A stretch of DNA of 64,000 nt from Tsukamurella pulmonis (lineage in GTDB: Bacteria; Actinomycetota; Actinomycetes; Mycobacteriales; Mycobacteriaceae), in contig NZ_FNLF01000002.1 in the NCBI RefSeq assembly GCF_900103175.1, positions 4,657,592 to 4,721,591 of the forward strand. Direction: 5' to 3'. The notes below the pieces were generated by a model. It was given only the letters and a program-made list of their open reading frames with translations. It did not search any database and was not told where the DNA came from. Of this stretch, positions 17,303 to 26,140 are shown piece by piece. The number at the start of each line of letters is the position of its first letter. Position 1 is the first letter of the stretch. A program made the position numbers and the translations under genes.

Positions 17303-18765
17303 CCGAGCCCCGCATCGTGGTCATCGGCGCCGGCGTCGCCGGCATCTCGACCGCACACGTGCTGCAGGAGCAGGGATTCACCGACTGGGTGGTGCTGGAG
17401 AAGGGCGCCGACGTGGGCGGCGTGTGGTTCTGGAACCACTACCCCGGACTCACCTGCGACGTGCCCTCGCAGATCTATCAGTTCGCCTTCGCCCCCAAGG
17501 CCGACTGGGAGAAGATCTGGGCCACCGGGCCGCAGATCCAGCGCTACCACCGCGACGTGGTCGAGCAACTGGGCCTGGCCGACCGGATCCGCTGCAACAC
17601 CGAGGTTCTCGCCGCCGAGTTCGACGATGCCTCCGCCACCTGGACGCTGACGCTGAACACGGGCGAGACTATGGTCGCCGACTTCGTCGTCTGTGCCACC
17701 GGCGTGCTGCACAACCCCGCGATCCCCGACATCGAGGGCCTCGCCGATTTCGACGGCGACGTGGTGCACACCGCCCGGTGGGACGATTCCTTGGTCACGG
17801 ACGGCCGGCGGATCGCGGTGATCGGCACCGGATCGACCGGCGTGCAGGTGGTCTCGGCGCTGCAGCCGACGGCGAAGCACCTCACGCACTTCGTCCGCTC
17901 CCCGCAGTGGGTGCTGTGGGCGCCCATGCGACTGCCGCAGATCGGTCTCGTCTCCGAGCTGTTCCGCCGCGCGCCCACGGTTCTCGATCAGGTGCACCAG
18001 GGCCTGCTCTGGGGCTCGGGCATCCTCGCCGACGTCGTCACGAGACCGTCGTGGCGGCGCCGTGCGGTGCAGGCCTACGCGCGACTCTCGCTGCGCGCCC
18101 AGGTGCCGTCGTCGATGCGGAAGGACCTGACACCCGACTACGAGCCGCTGTGCAAGCGCCAGGTGGTCTCCGGCACGTACTACTCAGCGCTCAAGGCGCG
18201 CAACGCCTCTCTGGTCACGAGTGATATCGAGCGGATCGAGCCGACGGGCGTGCGCACCGCCGACGGGACGCTGCACGAGGCGGACGTGCTGGTGCTCGCC
18301 ACCGGTTTCCGCGCGCACGACTACATGCGGCCCATGCGGGTCACCGGGCGCGACGGGGTCGAGCTCGACGACGCCTGGGCCGACGGTCCGCGGGCCTACC
18401 GCATGACGGCGATCCCGGGCTTCCCCAACCTGTTCACCGTGCTCGGCCCCAATTCGCCGACGGGCTCGATCTCCCTGCAGTTCTCCGCCGATCTCACGGC
18501 GAAGTACATCGCGCAGTGGTTCGACCGGTTCCGCCGCGGCGAGGTCAGGCAGGTCGAGGTCACCGAGGAGGCGACGGCGGAGTTCAACCGCCAGGTGGCC
18601 GAGGCGATGGGGCCGACGGTGTGGAACACCGGCTGCAACTCCTGGTACTTCACCGAGGGCGGGTCCATCGACCTGTGGCCCTTCGACCGGAAGACCATGG
18701 TGCGCATGCTCTCGACGCCCGACGACGCGGACTTCCGCGTGCGACGGTCCGTCGAGCGCGCCTGA
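17299..18765 (+). CDS. FAD-dependent Baeyer-Villiger monooxygenase
   Basis: This 488-residue flavoprotein has an FAD-binding GAGVAG at residues 10-15, the Baeyer-Villiger fingerprint FxGxxxHxxxW (FDGDVVHTARW, 151-161), and a second Rossmann motif for NADPH (IGTGSTGVQV, about 175). It would insert an oxygen next to a ketone to give an ester. Relatives include MymA/EthA of Mycobacterium, which sit in similar clusters with an SDR and an esterase. It is last in the operon and is followed by a strong hairpin. The natural ketone is not known. Confidence 0.88.
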   Translation: MTEPRIVVIGAGVAGISTAHVLQEQGFTDWVVLEKGADVGGVWFWNHYPGLTCDVPSQIYQFAFAPKADWEKIWATGPQIQRYHRDVVEQLGLADRIRCNTEVLAAEFDDASATWTLTLNTGETMVADFVVCATGVLHNPAIPDIEGLADFDGDVVHTARWDDSLVTDGRRIAVIGTGSTGVQVVSALQPTAKHLTHFVRSPQWVLWAPMRLPQIGLVSELFRRAPTVLDQVHQGLLWGSGILADVVTRPSWRRRAVQAYARLSLRAQVPSSMRKDLTPDYEPLCKRQVVSGTYYSALKARNASLVTSDIERIEPTGVRTADGTLHEADVLVLATGFRAHDYMRPMRVTGRDGVELDDAWADGPRAYRMTAIPGFPNLFTVLGPNSPTGSISLQFSADLTAKYIAQWFDRFRRGEVRQVEVTEEATAEFNRQVAEAMGPTVWNTGCNSWYFTEGGSIDLWPFDRKTMVRMLSTPDDADFRVRRSVERA

Positions 18766-18778
18766 CACGGGGGGCGCG

Positions 18779-18814
18779 CGGGGCGCGGAGGCGCTGCGGC
18801 GTCCCCGCGCCCCG
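18779..18814. terminator. GC-rich terminator between convergent genes
   Basis: CGGGGCGCGG at 18779-18788 pairs with CCGCGCCCCG at 18805-18814 around a 16-nt loop, abutting the stop codon of the alkyl sulfatase gene on the other strand. It can serve both directions. Confidence 0.6.
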
Positions 18815-20878
18815 TCAGGGCGTCACGATGGAGAAGCCCGGATCCGGATCGTCGACGACCGAACGGAGCGTCGAGAGCGGCTCGGCCGGACCCACGACCC
18901 GAAGCCGCCCGGAACCGGCCAGATCGGCGACGTCCGCCCCACCGAGCACCTGCGCCAGCACGGGTTTCGTCAGCTGCACCGTCGTGGTCGCCGCGGGCAG
19001 GCCCTCGTACTCCGCAGTGGCGAAGTGCGTGAAGACGCCGTTGCGGAGCTCGGTGCGGTACACCTCCCCCGGCCCGTCGGTGATCTCCCAGTCGATGACG
19101 GACTCGACGTCCCAGGCCCGGCGTCCGTCGATCCGCAGCGCCACGGCGTCGAAGAGCTGCGGGACCGTGAGGGCCGCGGTCAGCGTCGGCGTGCTCACCA
19201 CGGCGGAGGGCGGGATCTTCCCGTGCCGCAGTTCGTGCGCACCGGTGAGGTAGAAGTTGCGCCAGGTCGCGCTCTCGCTGGCGTAGGCCAATTGCTCGAA
19301 GGTGGCGGCCTGCAGGCGTTTCGCCGTCTCGTTCGCCTCGTCGGCGAAGATGACGTAGTCGTTCACCTGCGCCGCCCAGCGGAAGTCACCGTCGTCGTAC
19401 GCCTTCTGCGCGACCTGCAGCGCCGCGTCGGCGCCACCCATCGCCGCCACGTGCCGCTTCGCCCCCTCCACCGGCGGGTGCTCCCACAGGTGCGCGGGGT
19501 TACCGTCGAACCAGCCCATGTACCGCTGGTAGATCGCCTTGACGTTGTGGCTGACCGTGCCGTAGTAGCCGCGGGTGGACCACGCCTTCTCCAGGGCGGG
19601 CGGCAGCACCATCCGCTCGGCGATCTCGCTGCCGACGTGGCCCTGGTTGAGCATCCGCAGCGTCTGATCGTGCAGGTAGGAGTAGACGTCGCGCTGCGCC
19701 CCGAGGAACCGCACGACCTCGTCGGTCCCCCACGTGGGCCAGTGGTGCGCACCGAAGCACACGTCCACCCGGCGGCCGTAGCGGTTGATCGTCTCGGTCA
19801 GGTACCGCGCCCAGACGCGGGCGTCGCGCACGAGCGCGCCGCGCAGGGTGAGCACGTTGTGCAGGGTGTGGGAAGCGTTCTCCGCCACGAAGAGTGCGCG
19901 CATCTCCGGCAGGTGGACGTTCATCTCCGCGGGCGCCTCGGTGCCGGGCGTCATCTGGAACTCCATCGTCACGCCGTCCACCGTCTCGATCCGCCCCGTC
20001 CGGTCGATCGACACGGTCGGGGCGATCAGGCCCTTGTCGCCGAGTGAGGTCGTCTGGCCGAGCCCGGTGCCGACGGAGCCCTTCGGGCCCCGCGGGATCG
20101 CGGGGCCGAACATGTACGTCGACCGTCTCGTCATCGCCGTTCCGGCGTAGACGTTCTCGGCCACGGCCTCGTCCATGAAGCCCGCGGGTGCCAGGATCGC
20201 GCATCGACCGGCCGCCACGTCCTCCGCGGTGGTCACCCCCGGGACCCCGCCGAAGTGATCGATGTGGGAGTGGCTGTAGACCACACCGAGCACGGGCCGG
20301 TCCGCACCGCGCTGCGCCCGGTACAGCGCGAGGCCCGCGGCCGCGGTCTCCGCGGAGATGAGCGGGTCGATGATCACGATGCCCGTACGCCCCTCGATCA
20401 CGGTCATCACCGACAGGTCGAAGCCGCGCAGCTGGTAGATGCCCGGCGCCACCTCGTAGAGGCCCTGCCGGATGTTCAGCTGCGACTGGCGCCACAGGCT
20501 GGGGTTCACGGAGGGCGGGCATTCACCGCGCAGGAAGCCGTAGGAATCCATGTCCCACACCGTTCTTCCGCGGGCGTCCTTGATGACCCCGCTCTCGGGG
20601 CCGCGCAGGAAGCCCCGGTCGGCTGCGGCGAAGTCCGCCGTGTCGGAGAAGGGCAGCGCCTCGCGGACCCTCCGGTTGGCCTCGATCACGTGCTTCGTCG
20701 GATCCGTCTGCGCGGCGGGCGGATCGACCCGCACGCCGGTACCCGTCGAGCGCCCGTCCGAGGAGCACGCGGCGGTGCTCCCCACGCCGAGCGCCGCGAG
20801 GGCAGCGGCGCCGAGGCCGACGACGCGGCGGCGCGAGACGCCGGTCGGAGGGGTGTCGTGGGCGGTTCGTTCGTGCAT
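18815..20878 (-). CDS. Tat-exported alkyl sulfatase (SdsA1/BDS1 type)
   Basis: This 687-residue zinc hydrolase cleaves sulfate from primary alkyl sulfates such as detergents. The N-terminus has a twin-arginine signal (SRRRVVG, residues 15-21) and a Cys at 38 in STAAC, so it may be a Tat-dependent lipoprotein. The metallo-beta-lactamase metal motif is HSHIDH at 203-208. Further family landmarks are GTEAPAEMN, ENASHTLHN and FGAHHWPTWG, then the dimerisation domain with YHGTVSHN-like GYYGTVSHNVKAIYQRY and a C-terminal SCP2-like domain. It is divergent from a TetR gene across a perfect 25-bp operator. Confidence 0.9.
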   Translation of the reverse strand: MHERTAHDTPPTGVSRRRVVGLGAAALAALGVGSTAACSSDGRSTGTGVRVDPPAAQTDPTKHVIEANRRVREALPFSDTADFAAADRGFLRGPESGVIKDARGRTVWDMDSYGFLRGECPPSVNPSLWRQSQLNIRQGLYEVAPGIYQLRGFDLSVMTVIEGRTGIVIIDPLISAETAAAGLALYRAQRGADRPVLGVVYSHSHIDHFGGVPGVTTAEDVAAGRCAILAPAGFMDEAVAENVYAGTAMTRRSTYMFGPAIPRGPKGSVGTGLGQTTSLGDKGLIAPTVSIDRTGRIETVDGVTMEFQMTPGTEAPAEMNVHLPEMRALFVAENASHTLHNVLTLRGALVRDARVWARYLTETINRYGRRVDVCFGAHHWPTWGTDEVVRFLGAQRDVYSYLHDQTLRMLNQGHVGSEIAERMVLPPALEKAWSTRGYYGTVSHNVKAIYQRYMGWFDGNPAHLWEHPPVEGAKRHVAAMGGADAALQVAQKAYDDGDFRWAAQVNDYVIFADEANETAKRLQAATFEQLAYASESATWRNFYLTGAHELRHGKIPPSAVVSTPTLTAALTVPQLFDAVALRIDGRRAWDVESVIDWEITDGPGEVYRTELRNGVFTHFATAEYEGLPAATTTVQLTKPVLAQVLGGADVADLAGSGRLRVVGPAEPLSTLRSVVDDPDPGFSIVTP

Positions 20879-20926
20879 GGCGTTCCTGGTTCGATCGCGA
20901 CGGGGCGGCGGGAGTCGCCGCGCATG

Positions 20927-20951
20927 ACTATTGCAGTATGACTGCAATAGT
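20927..20951. promoter_or_regulatory. perfect 11-bp inverted repeat operator
   Basis: ACTATTGCAGT (20927-20937) and ACTGCAATAGT (20941-20951) are perfect inverted repeats with a 3-bp centre. They lie 48 bp upstream of the sulfatase ATG and 115 bp upstream of the TetR ATG. This is the expected size for a TetR dimer site. Confidence 0.75.
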
Positions 20952-21065
20952 GGCGTCGCGCCAGGAATCGGCCACAATGGACGGGATACGTCGGCGGGAC
21001 GGCCGCCCGCGCCCGCGGCGCGCAGCCGACGCCGAGCAGGAACGTCGAGCAGAGGAGAGCAGCGG

Positions 21066-21659
21066 ATGTCCGAGGCACCCCCGCGCCGGCGCCGCAACCC
21101 CGAGCAGACGCGGGCCGCCCTGGTGACGAGCGCGTTGGCGCTGGTCACGGCGGGCTCCGGCGACCCGACGGCCAAGGAGGTCGCGGCGCACGCGGGAACC
21201 TCGGAGCGCAGCGTCTACGTCCACTTCCCCGTGCTCGACGACCTGCGGACCGCGGTGGCCGAGCGCCAGGCCGAGCTCGTCCGGGCGCTGGTCACCGCGA
21301 TCGACCCGACCGGGCCGCTGGCCGACCGGATCGACGAGGCCGTCGCGCAGAGCATGGCGATCTACCGGTTGCAGCGCAACGTCCGGCCGGCGGGCCTGAT
21401 CTCGGCGTTGCGGGTGCCGGCGATCGACGCCTCCATGGCCGGGACGGAGAGCCTGATCCGCGCGAACTGGGCCCGGACCTTCGAGCCCGAGCTGGCACGG
21501 TCGGACGACCCCGGCCTGCTCGACGCCGTCGACACCGCGCTCGCCTGGAGCACGATCTTCCACCTCATCGAGCGCAGGCGCCTGACCGAGGCCGCCTGCA
21601 ACCGGACCCAGGCGCGCATGCTCGACGCGCTGTTCGGCACCGGCGCGGCCACGCCCTGA
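21066..21659 (+). CDS. TetR-family regulator, probable alkyl sulfatase repressor
   Basis: This 197-residue regulator has an N-terminal helix-turn-helix (TRAALVTSALALVTAG, then KEVAAHAGTSERSVYVHFPVLDDL, residues 14-58) and a helical C-terminus. Its start at ATG 21066 follows GAGAGCAG. An upstream frame exists but would begin inside the operator. Being divergent from the alkyl sulfatase and next to the only strong palindrome in the gap, it most likely represses both genes and responds to an alkyl sulfate or fatty alcohol. Confidence 0.8.
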   Translation: MSEAPPRRRRNPEQTRAALVTSALALVTAGSGDPTAKEVAAHAGTSERSVYVHFPVLDDLRTAVAERQAELVRALVTAIDPTGPLADRIDEAVAQSMAIYRLQRNVRPAGLISALRVPAIDASMAGTESLIRANWARTFEPELARSDDPGLLDAVDTALAWSTIFHLIERRRLTEAACNRTQARMLDALFGTGAATP

Positions 21660-21681
21660 CCGCGACCGTCCTGGCCCCGGC

Positions 21682-22701
21682 TCAGACCGCGGGCTGCTGC
21701 TGGGTGATGCAGTGGATGCCGCCGCCCCGGGCGAACAGCGGCCGCGCGTCGACGGTGACGATCTCCCGCCCCGGGTAGGCGGCGGCCAGGATCTCCACGG
21801 CCGCTTGATCGTTCGGATCGTCGAAGGAGCAGGCCACCACGGCGTCGTTGACGACGACGTGGTTGATGTAGCTGTAGTCGACGAACCCCTCGTCGTCGCG
21901 CAGCACCGTCGGGGCGGGCACGGACAGGACGTTCCAGCTGCGGCCCGCGGCGTCGGTCGACGTCGCGAACACCTCGCGCAGCGCGGCGCAGCGCTCGTGG
22001 TCCGGGTGCGACGGGTCGCGCTGATCGTGCAGGAGGACGGTGCCCGGCGACGGGATCGTCGCGACGATGTCGACGTGGCCGCGGGTGCCGTACGTGTCGG
22101 AGTCTCGGGCCAGCCCGAAGGGCAGCCACACGGCGTGCGTCGCGCCGATCGTGCGCGCCAGCTCCGCCTCGACCCGCGCCTTCGTCAGCCCCGGGTTGCG
22201 CCCCGGGTCCAGCTGGACGGTGTCGGTGAGCAGGACGGTCCCAGCACCGTCGACGTTGATTCCGCCGCCCTCGTTCACCAGCTCGGACCCGACGTACTCG
22301 GCGCCGGCGAGCTCGGCGACGCGGGCCCCGATCCGGCTGTCGCGGTCCCACCGCGCCCAGGACTGGCCGCCCCAGCCGTTGAAGACCCAATCGACGGCGC
22401 CGAGCCGGCCCGCCCCGTCGACCACGAAGGTGGGTCCGATGTCGCGCATCCACGCGTCGTTCAGCGGCGCCTCGACGACCTCCACCCGGTCCGACAGGTA
22501 CCGCCCGGCCGCCTCCCGCTCGCCGGGATCGACCACGACGGTGACCGGCTGGAACTCCACGATCGCGTTGGCGACGGCCGCCCAGGTGGCGCGGGCGGCG
22601 TGCTGTTCCTCGGCCGTGTCGCCGAGCGAGTACCCGGCCGATGGGTAGGCCATCCAGGTGCGCGCCTGGGGCGCGGTCTCGGCCGGCATGCGCCACGTCA
22701 T
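21682..22701 (-). CDS. aguA: agmatine deiminase
   Basis: This 339-residue enzyme of the PAD/AguA family converts agmatine to N-carbamoylputrescine and ammonia. Family signatures are WMRDIGPTFVVD (around residues 84-95), NGWGGQSWARWDRD, ELVNEGGGINVDG, and the catalytic Cys331 in GGGIHCITQQ near the C-terminus. The ATG at 22701 overlaps the upstream amidase stop by 4 bp, so agmatine deiminase and N-carbamoylputrescine amidase are encoded as a coupled pair, the standard route from agmatine to putrescine. Confidence 0.92.
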   Translation of the reverse strand: MTWRMPAETAPQARTWMAYPSAGYSLGDTAEEQHAARATWAAVANAIVEFQPVTVVVDPGEREAAGRYLSDRVEVVEAPLNDAWMRDIGPTFVVDGAGRLGAVDWVFNGWGGQSWARWDRDSRIGARVAELAGAEYVGSELVNEGGGINVDGAGTVLLTDTVQLDPGRNPGLTKARVEAELARTIGATHAVWLPFGLARDSDTYGTRGHVDIVATIPSPGTVLLHDQRDPSHPDHERCAALREVFATSTDAAGRSWNVLSVPAPTVLRDDEGFVDYSYINHVVVNDAVVACSFDDPNDQAAVEILAAAYPGREIVTVDARPLFARGGGIHCITQQQPAV

Positions 22702-23675
22702 CGCGCGCCTCCCAGCGGGGAGCGGGCGGCGACGGGGTCCGTCAGCAGCCCGTAGGTGTCCGGGCGGCGGGTGGCGAGGAACGGGAAGAGCGTCAGCCAG
22801 TCGCGGCGCTGGTCCAGATCGAGATCGGCCACGAGGACGGCGGAGGCGTCGCGCGGCGCCTCGACGAGGACGCGGCCGTACGGATCCGAGATGAAGGAGC
22901 TGCCGTAGAAGGTGATCGCACCCTCGTTCCCCCACCGGTTGGGCACCACCATGAAGGTGCCGCTCGCGATCCCGTTGCCCACGATCACCTGCCGCCACAG
23001 CGGCGCGGTGTCGAACTCCGGGTGATCGGGCTCGGAGCCGATCGCCGTGGGGTACGCGATCACGTCCGCGCCGCCCAGCGAGTACGCGCGCGCCACCTCG
23101 GGGAACCACTCGTCCCAGCAGGTCGGCAGGCCGAATCGCGCGCCGCCCAGCTCCGGCGGCGCATGCACCGGGTAGGGGTCCGCCCCGTCGTCCGGGCCGG
23201 GGCCGCGCAGGAAGTAGGTGTCCTCGTAGTAGCCGGCGGTGACGGGGATGTGCAGCTTGCGGGTGCGCGCCAGCAGCTCCCCGGACGGGGAGACCATGAT
23301 CGCCGTGTTGTAGCCCAGCGGTTCGGCGTCGGGGTGCCGCTCGTAGAGCGAGGCGTGCACCACCACGTCGTGCTCGCGGGCCGCGGCGGCCGCGAAGGTG
23401 AAGGTCGGCCCGGTCCGCAGGTCCTCGGCGAGCGCACTCGGCCGCTCCCCGCCCCGCTCGAAGGCCGGGTAGCGCAGCAGGGTGATCTCGGAGAGGAAGA
23501 CGACCTGCGCACCGGCGGCGGCGGCGCGCCCGATCGCCGCGGTGAGCTCGGCGCGCAGCAGCTCCGCATCGTCGTGCCAGCGGTGCTGCACGAGCGCGAC
23601 GCGCAGCGGAGCGCGGCCCGCGGGCTCCACGCGGGCGGGCGAGTCCGGGATCCCCGGCGCGACGATGAGCTCCAT
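22698..23675 (-). CDS. aguB: N-carbamoylputrescine amidase (nitrilase superfamily)
   Basis: This 325-residue carbon-nitrogen hydrolase has the catalytic triad Glu63 (FLSEIT), Lys140 (TRKLHIP) and Cys186 (PTCWDEWFPE). The CWDEWFPE motif and its pairing with agmatine deiminase identify it as AguB, which releases putrescine, CO2 and ammonia from N-carbamoylputrescine. The N-terminal 25 residues before RVALVQ are longer than usual, so an internal start is possible. It is divergent from a TetR-type gene across an imperfect palindrome at 23684-23709. Confidence 0.88.
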   Translation of the reverse strand: MELIVAPGIPDSPARVEPAGRAPLRVALVQHRWHDDAELLRAELTAAIGRAAAAGAQVVFLSEITLLRYPAFERGGERPSALAEDLRTGPTFTFAAAAAREHDVVVHASLYERHPDAEPLGYNTAIMVSPSGELLARTRKLHIPVTAGYYEDTYFLRGPGPDDGADPYPVHAPPELGGARFGLPTCWDEWFPEVARAYSLGGADVIAYPTAIGSEPDHPEFDTAPLWRQVIVGNGIASGTFMVVPNRWGNEGAITFYGSSFISDPYGRVLVEAPRDASAVLVADLDLDQRRDWLTLFPFLATRRPDTYGLLTDPVAARSPLGGAR

Positions 23676-23683
23676 CTCGACTC

Positions 23684-23709
23684 CTTAATCGATACCCTTT
23701 CGATAAAAG
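23684..23709. promoter_or_regulatory. imperfect dyad between aguB and TetR gene
   Basis: CTTAATCGA (23684-23692) and TCGATAAAAG (23700-23709) form an imperfect, AT-rich inverted repeat just upstream of the aguB start. It is a candidate operator for the divergent regulator. Confidence 0.4.
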
Positions 23710-23783
23710 ATAGACCGGCGTGACCGGGACCACAAGAGCCGAATAGAAAGGTGTTCGATTCCGTCGTGCGATCGGGTAGGTTC

Positions 23784-24428
23784 GTGCAGGTGAGCAGACG
23801 TGTCGGGCGGCCGAGCACCCCTCAGCTGGACCGCGCCTCGATCGGGGCGGCGGCGCTGGAGCTCGTCGATCGCGACGGCACGCTGAGCATGCCCGCGCTG
23901 GCCCGCAGCCTCGGCGTGCAGGTCTCCTCGCTCTACCACCACGTCGACGGCCGCGCCGGCGTCATCGGCCTGGTGCGCGACCTGGTGACCGCGGGCATCG
24001 ACGCGAGCGGCTTCGCGAGCACGCCCTGGGACCGGGGCCTCGAGACCTGGGCGCGCACCTATCGCACGGCGTTCGCGGCGCATCCCGCCGCCGTGCGGCT
24101 GCTCGCGACCGAGCCGATCGGCGGCACGCAGAACCTCGCGATGTACAGCGCAGCGACGTCGGGCCTGCTCCGCGCCGGCTTCCCCGAGGACCAGGTCATG
24201 GGCATCGTCGTCGCGGTCGAGAACTTCCTGCTCGGTGCCGCGCTCGACGTCTCGGCGCCCGACGAGCCGATCCACCTCGACGACGAGGCCGGCACCGAGG
24301 ACCTGCGCCGCGCGCTTGCGGCGGCACCGTCGGGCCCGGGTCGCTCGTCGCAGGCCTTCGACCTGGGGCTCGCGGCGCTGATCGAGGGCCTGCGGGGGCT
24401 ACTCGTCGCCGAGCAGCAACGCCAGTAG
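23784..24428 (+). CDS. TetR-family regulator divergent from aguBA
   Basis: This regulator of about 214 residues has a TetR-like helix-turn-helix (GRPSTPQLDRASIGAAALEL, then LARSLGVQVSSLYHHVDGRAGV) and a TetR_C-type ligand domain. TAGGTT lies 6 bp before GTG 23784, so translation is probably leaderless from 23784 or the nearby GTG 23790; a longer frame from 23751 is less likely. Its position suggests control of the agmatine genes. The 3' end overlaps the convergent PucR gene by 30 bp. Confidence 0.78.
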   Translation: MQVSRRVGRPSTPQLDRASIGAAALELVDRDGTLSMPALARSLGVQVSSLYHHVDGRAGVIGLVRDLVTAGIDASGFASTPWDRGLETWARTYRTAFAAHPAAVRLLATEPIGGTQNLAMYSAATSGLLRAGFPEDQVMGIVVAVENFLLGAALDVSAPDEPIHLDDEAGTEDLRRALAAAPSGPGRSSQAFDLGLAALIEGLRGLLVAEQQRQ

Positions 24429-25910
24429 CAGCTCGGCGCGCACCCGCGCCGAGCGGAGGTCCACGCCCAGCAGCTCCTCCGCCCGCGCCACCCGCGCCCG
24501 CGCGGTGTGCCGGTGCACCCCCAGCGCCGCCGCCGTCGCCTCCCACTGGCCGTGGTTCTCCAGGTACGCCCGCAGCGCCTCGGCCAGGCCGTCGTGCGCG
24601 CGCAGCGGCTCGAGCACGGCCCGGTCCAGGCGGGCGAGCGCCGCACGGGTTCCGGGGTCGGTGAACAGGGTGCGTCCGGCCAGCACCGAGGCGTCGACGG
24701 TGCCTCCCCCGGGCCGGGCGGCGCGGGCCGCGAGCTCGGCCGCGGCCACCGCCTCGGCGACGGCGCCCGGGGCGTGGGGCGCCCCGAGCCCGAGTTGCAG
24801 GCGGGCGCGCTCACGCGGGGCCAGACCCGCGACGAGGGCGTCGGCGAACGCCGGGCCGTCATCGCCGCCGAGCAGCACGACGACCGCGCCCGCCGCGCCC
24901 GCCGCAGCGGCGAAGACGGGCCGTCCGGCCGTGTGCAGGGCGGTGCGTACCGCCGTGACCAGCGCCTCCGGGTCGGCGCTGCCGCGGATCACCAGCGCCC
25001 GCAGGCCCGACGGATCGGCCGCCTCGGCGACCAGCTGCGCGGCCTCACCCGGATCGCCGCCGGCCGAGAGCACCAGCCGCAGCGCCGCGGCGTTCATCCG
25101 CCACTGCGCGAGCCGCAGCCGCAGCGGGCGCTCGAAGTCCAGCGCCAGCAGGGAATTGGCGTGCCCGATGAGCGTGTGATCGGCCGGGGAGGGATCGTCC
25201 GGCAGCAGGACGCCGAGGTGGCCGTGCCCGCGATCGCCCACCCGGATCGGCTGCGTCACGACGGTGGCCCGGGGCCCGGCGGAGCCGGCGGGACCGACCG
25301 CCGACGCCGTCAGATGCGCCCGCACCTGCGCACCGACGGCGCGCGCGGCCGCCGGATCGACGTCCGCCGGATGCGCCTGCACGATCCGGCCGCTGCGGTC
25401 GAGCAGCATCGCCGATCCGCCGCAGGCCACCGCCAGCTCGCGCAGCGTGGCCGACGGTCCGCCGGTCACCGCAGCCCGGGTCATGCGCTGCTGGGCTCGG
25501 CCCGCCGCCGCCCGCGACGCGTTCGCGCGGCGCGCGATCTCGTCGATCACGGTGCGCGCCACGGCCACGAAGGGCGTCGGCAGCGGCACGTCCACGAGGG
25601 CGAGCCCGAACTCATCGGCCGCCGCCACCAGCGCCGACGGCGCGCTGGCCCGGGACACGCCGACGCCGAAGCCCAGGGCGCGGACCCCGCGTCCGGTCAG
25701 CCGCCGTACGTAGTCGCGGCAGCCGTCGTCCCCCGGCGGGATGCCCAGGCCGGTGGTCAGCAGCATCTCGCCGCCGGCGAGCCAGGGGGTGGGGTCGGCC
25801 AGCTCGGTGGTGATGACGAAGCTGATCGGCGCGTCGACCGCGGCCGCGCCGGCGCGCAGGTCCAGGCCGAGATCGCGCTGCGCCAGGAGCCAGCGCACGG
25901 TGACCGCCAC
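24399..25910 (-). CDS. PucR-family transcriptional regulator
   Basis: This 503-residue regulator has an N-terminal PucR domain (VRWLLAQRDLGLDLRAG, then PTPWLAGGEMLLTTGLGIP), a middle GGDEF-like sensory region, and a C-terminal PucR helix-turn-helix (LENHGQWEATAAALGVHRHTARARVARAEELL). GTG 25910 follows GGAG with 5-nt spacing and starts exactly at the domain. Upstream in-frame codons to 26072 lack a ribosome site. PucR proteins often activate catabolic genes for purines, GABA or amines; here it is divergent from the amine oxidase operon, its likely target. Confidence 0.85.
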   Translation of the reverse strand: MAVTVRWLLAQRDLGLDLRAGAAAVDAPISFVITTELADPTPWLAGGEMLLTTGLGIPPGDDGCRDYVRRLTGRGVRALGFGVGVSRASAPSALVAAADEFGLALVDVPLPTPFVAVARTVIDEIARRANASRAAAGRAQQRMTRAAVTGGPSATLRELAVACGGSAMLLDRSGRIVQAHPADVDPAAARAVGAQVRAHLTASAVGPAGSAGPRATVVTQPIRVGDRGHGHLGVLLPDDPSPADHTLIGHANSLLALDFERPLRLRLAQWRMNAAALRLVLSAGGDPGEAAQLVAEAADPSGLRALVIRGSADPEALVTAVRTALHTAGRPVFAAAAGAAGAVVVLLGGDDGPAFADALVAGLAPRERARLQLGLGAPHAPGAVAEAVAAAELAARAARPGGGTVDASVLAGRTLFTDPGTRAALARLDRAVLEPLRAHDGLAEALRAYLENHGQWEATAAALGVHRHTARARVARAEELLGVDLRSARVRAELLLALLLGDE

Positions 25911-26140
25911 GGCACTCCAATCCGTCGAACCGCCCCGAATGATTTCGCCATTGTGGCAGATGCGTCTCGCGGTGACCCCGCGCACAGTAGGAGGAACCAC
26001 GGATTCCCGCAGCCGGGTTACGGCAAAGGCCTCGCGGCGCACGGCCCGGAGGACTACACCCGTATCAAGCACGCATGAGCAGCACCGACCGACCTCCCGT
26101 TCCGGGCGAGCGATCCGCCCGCCGAGAAAGGCACCCCGCG

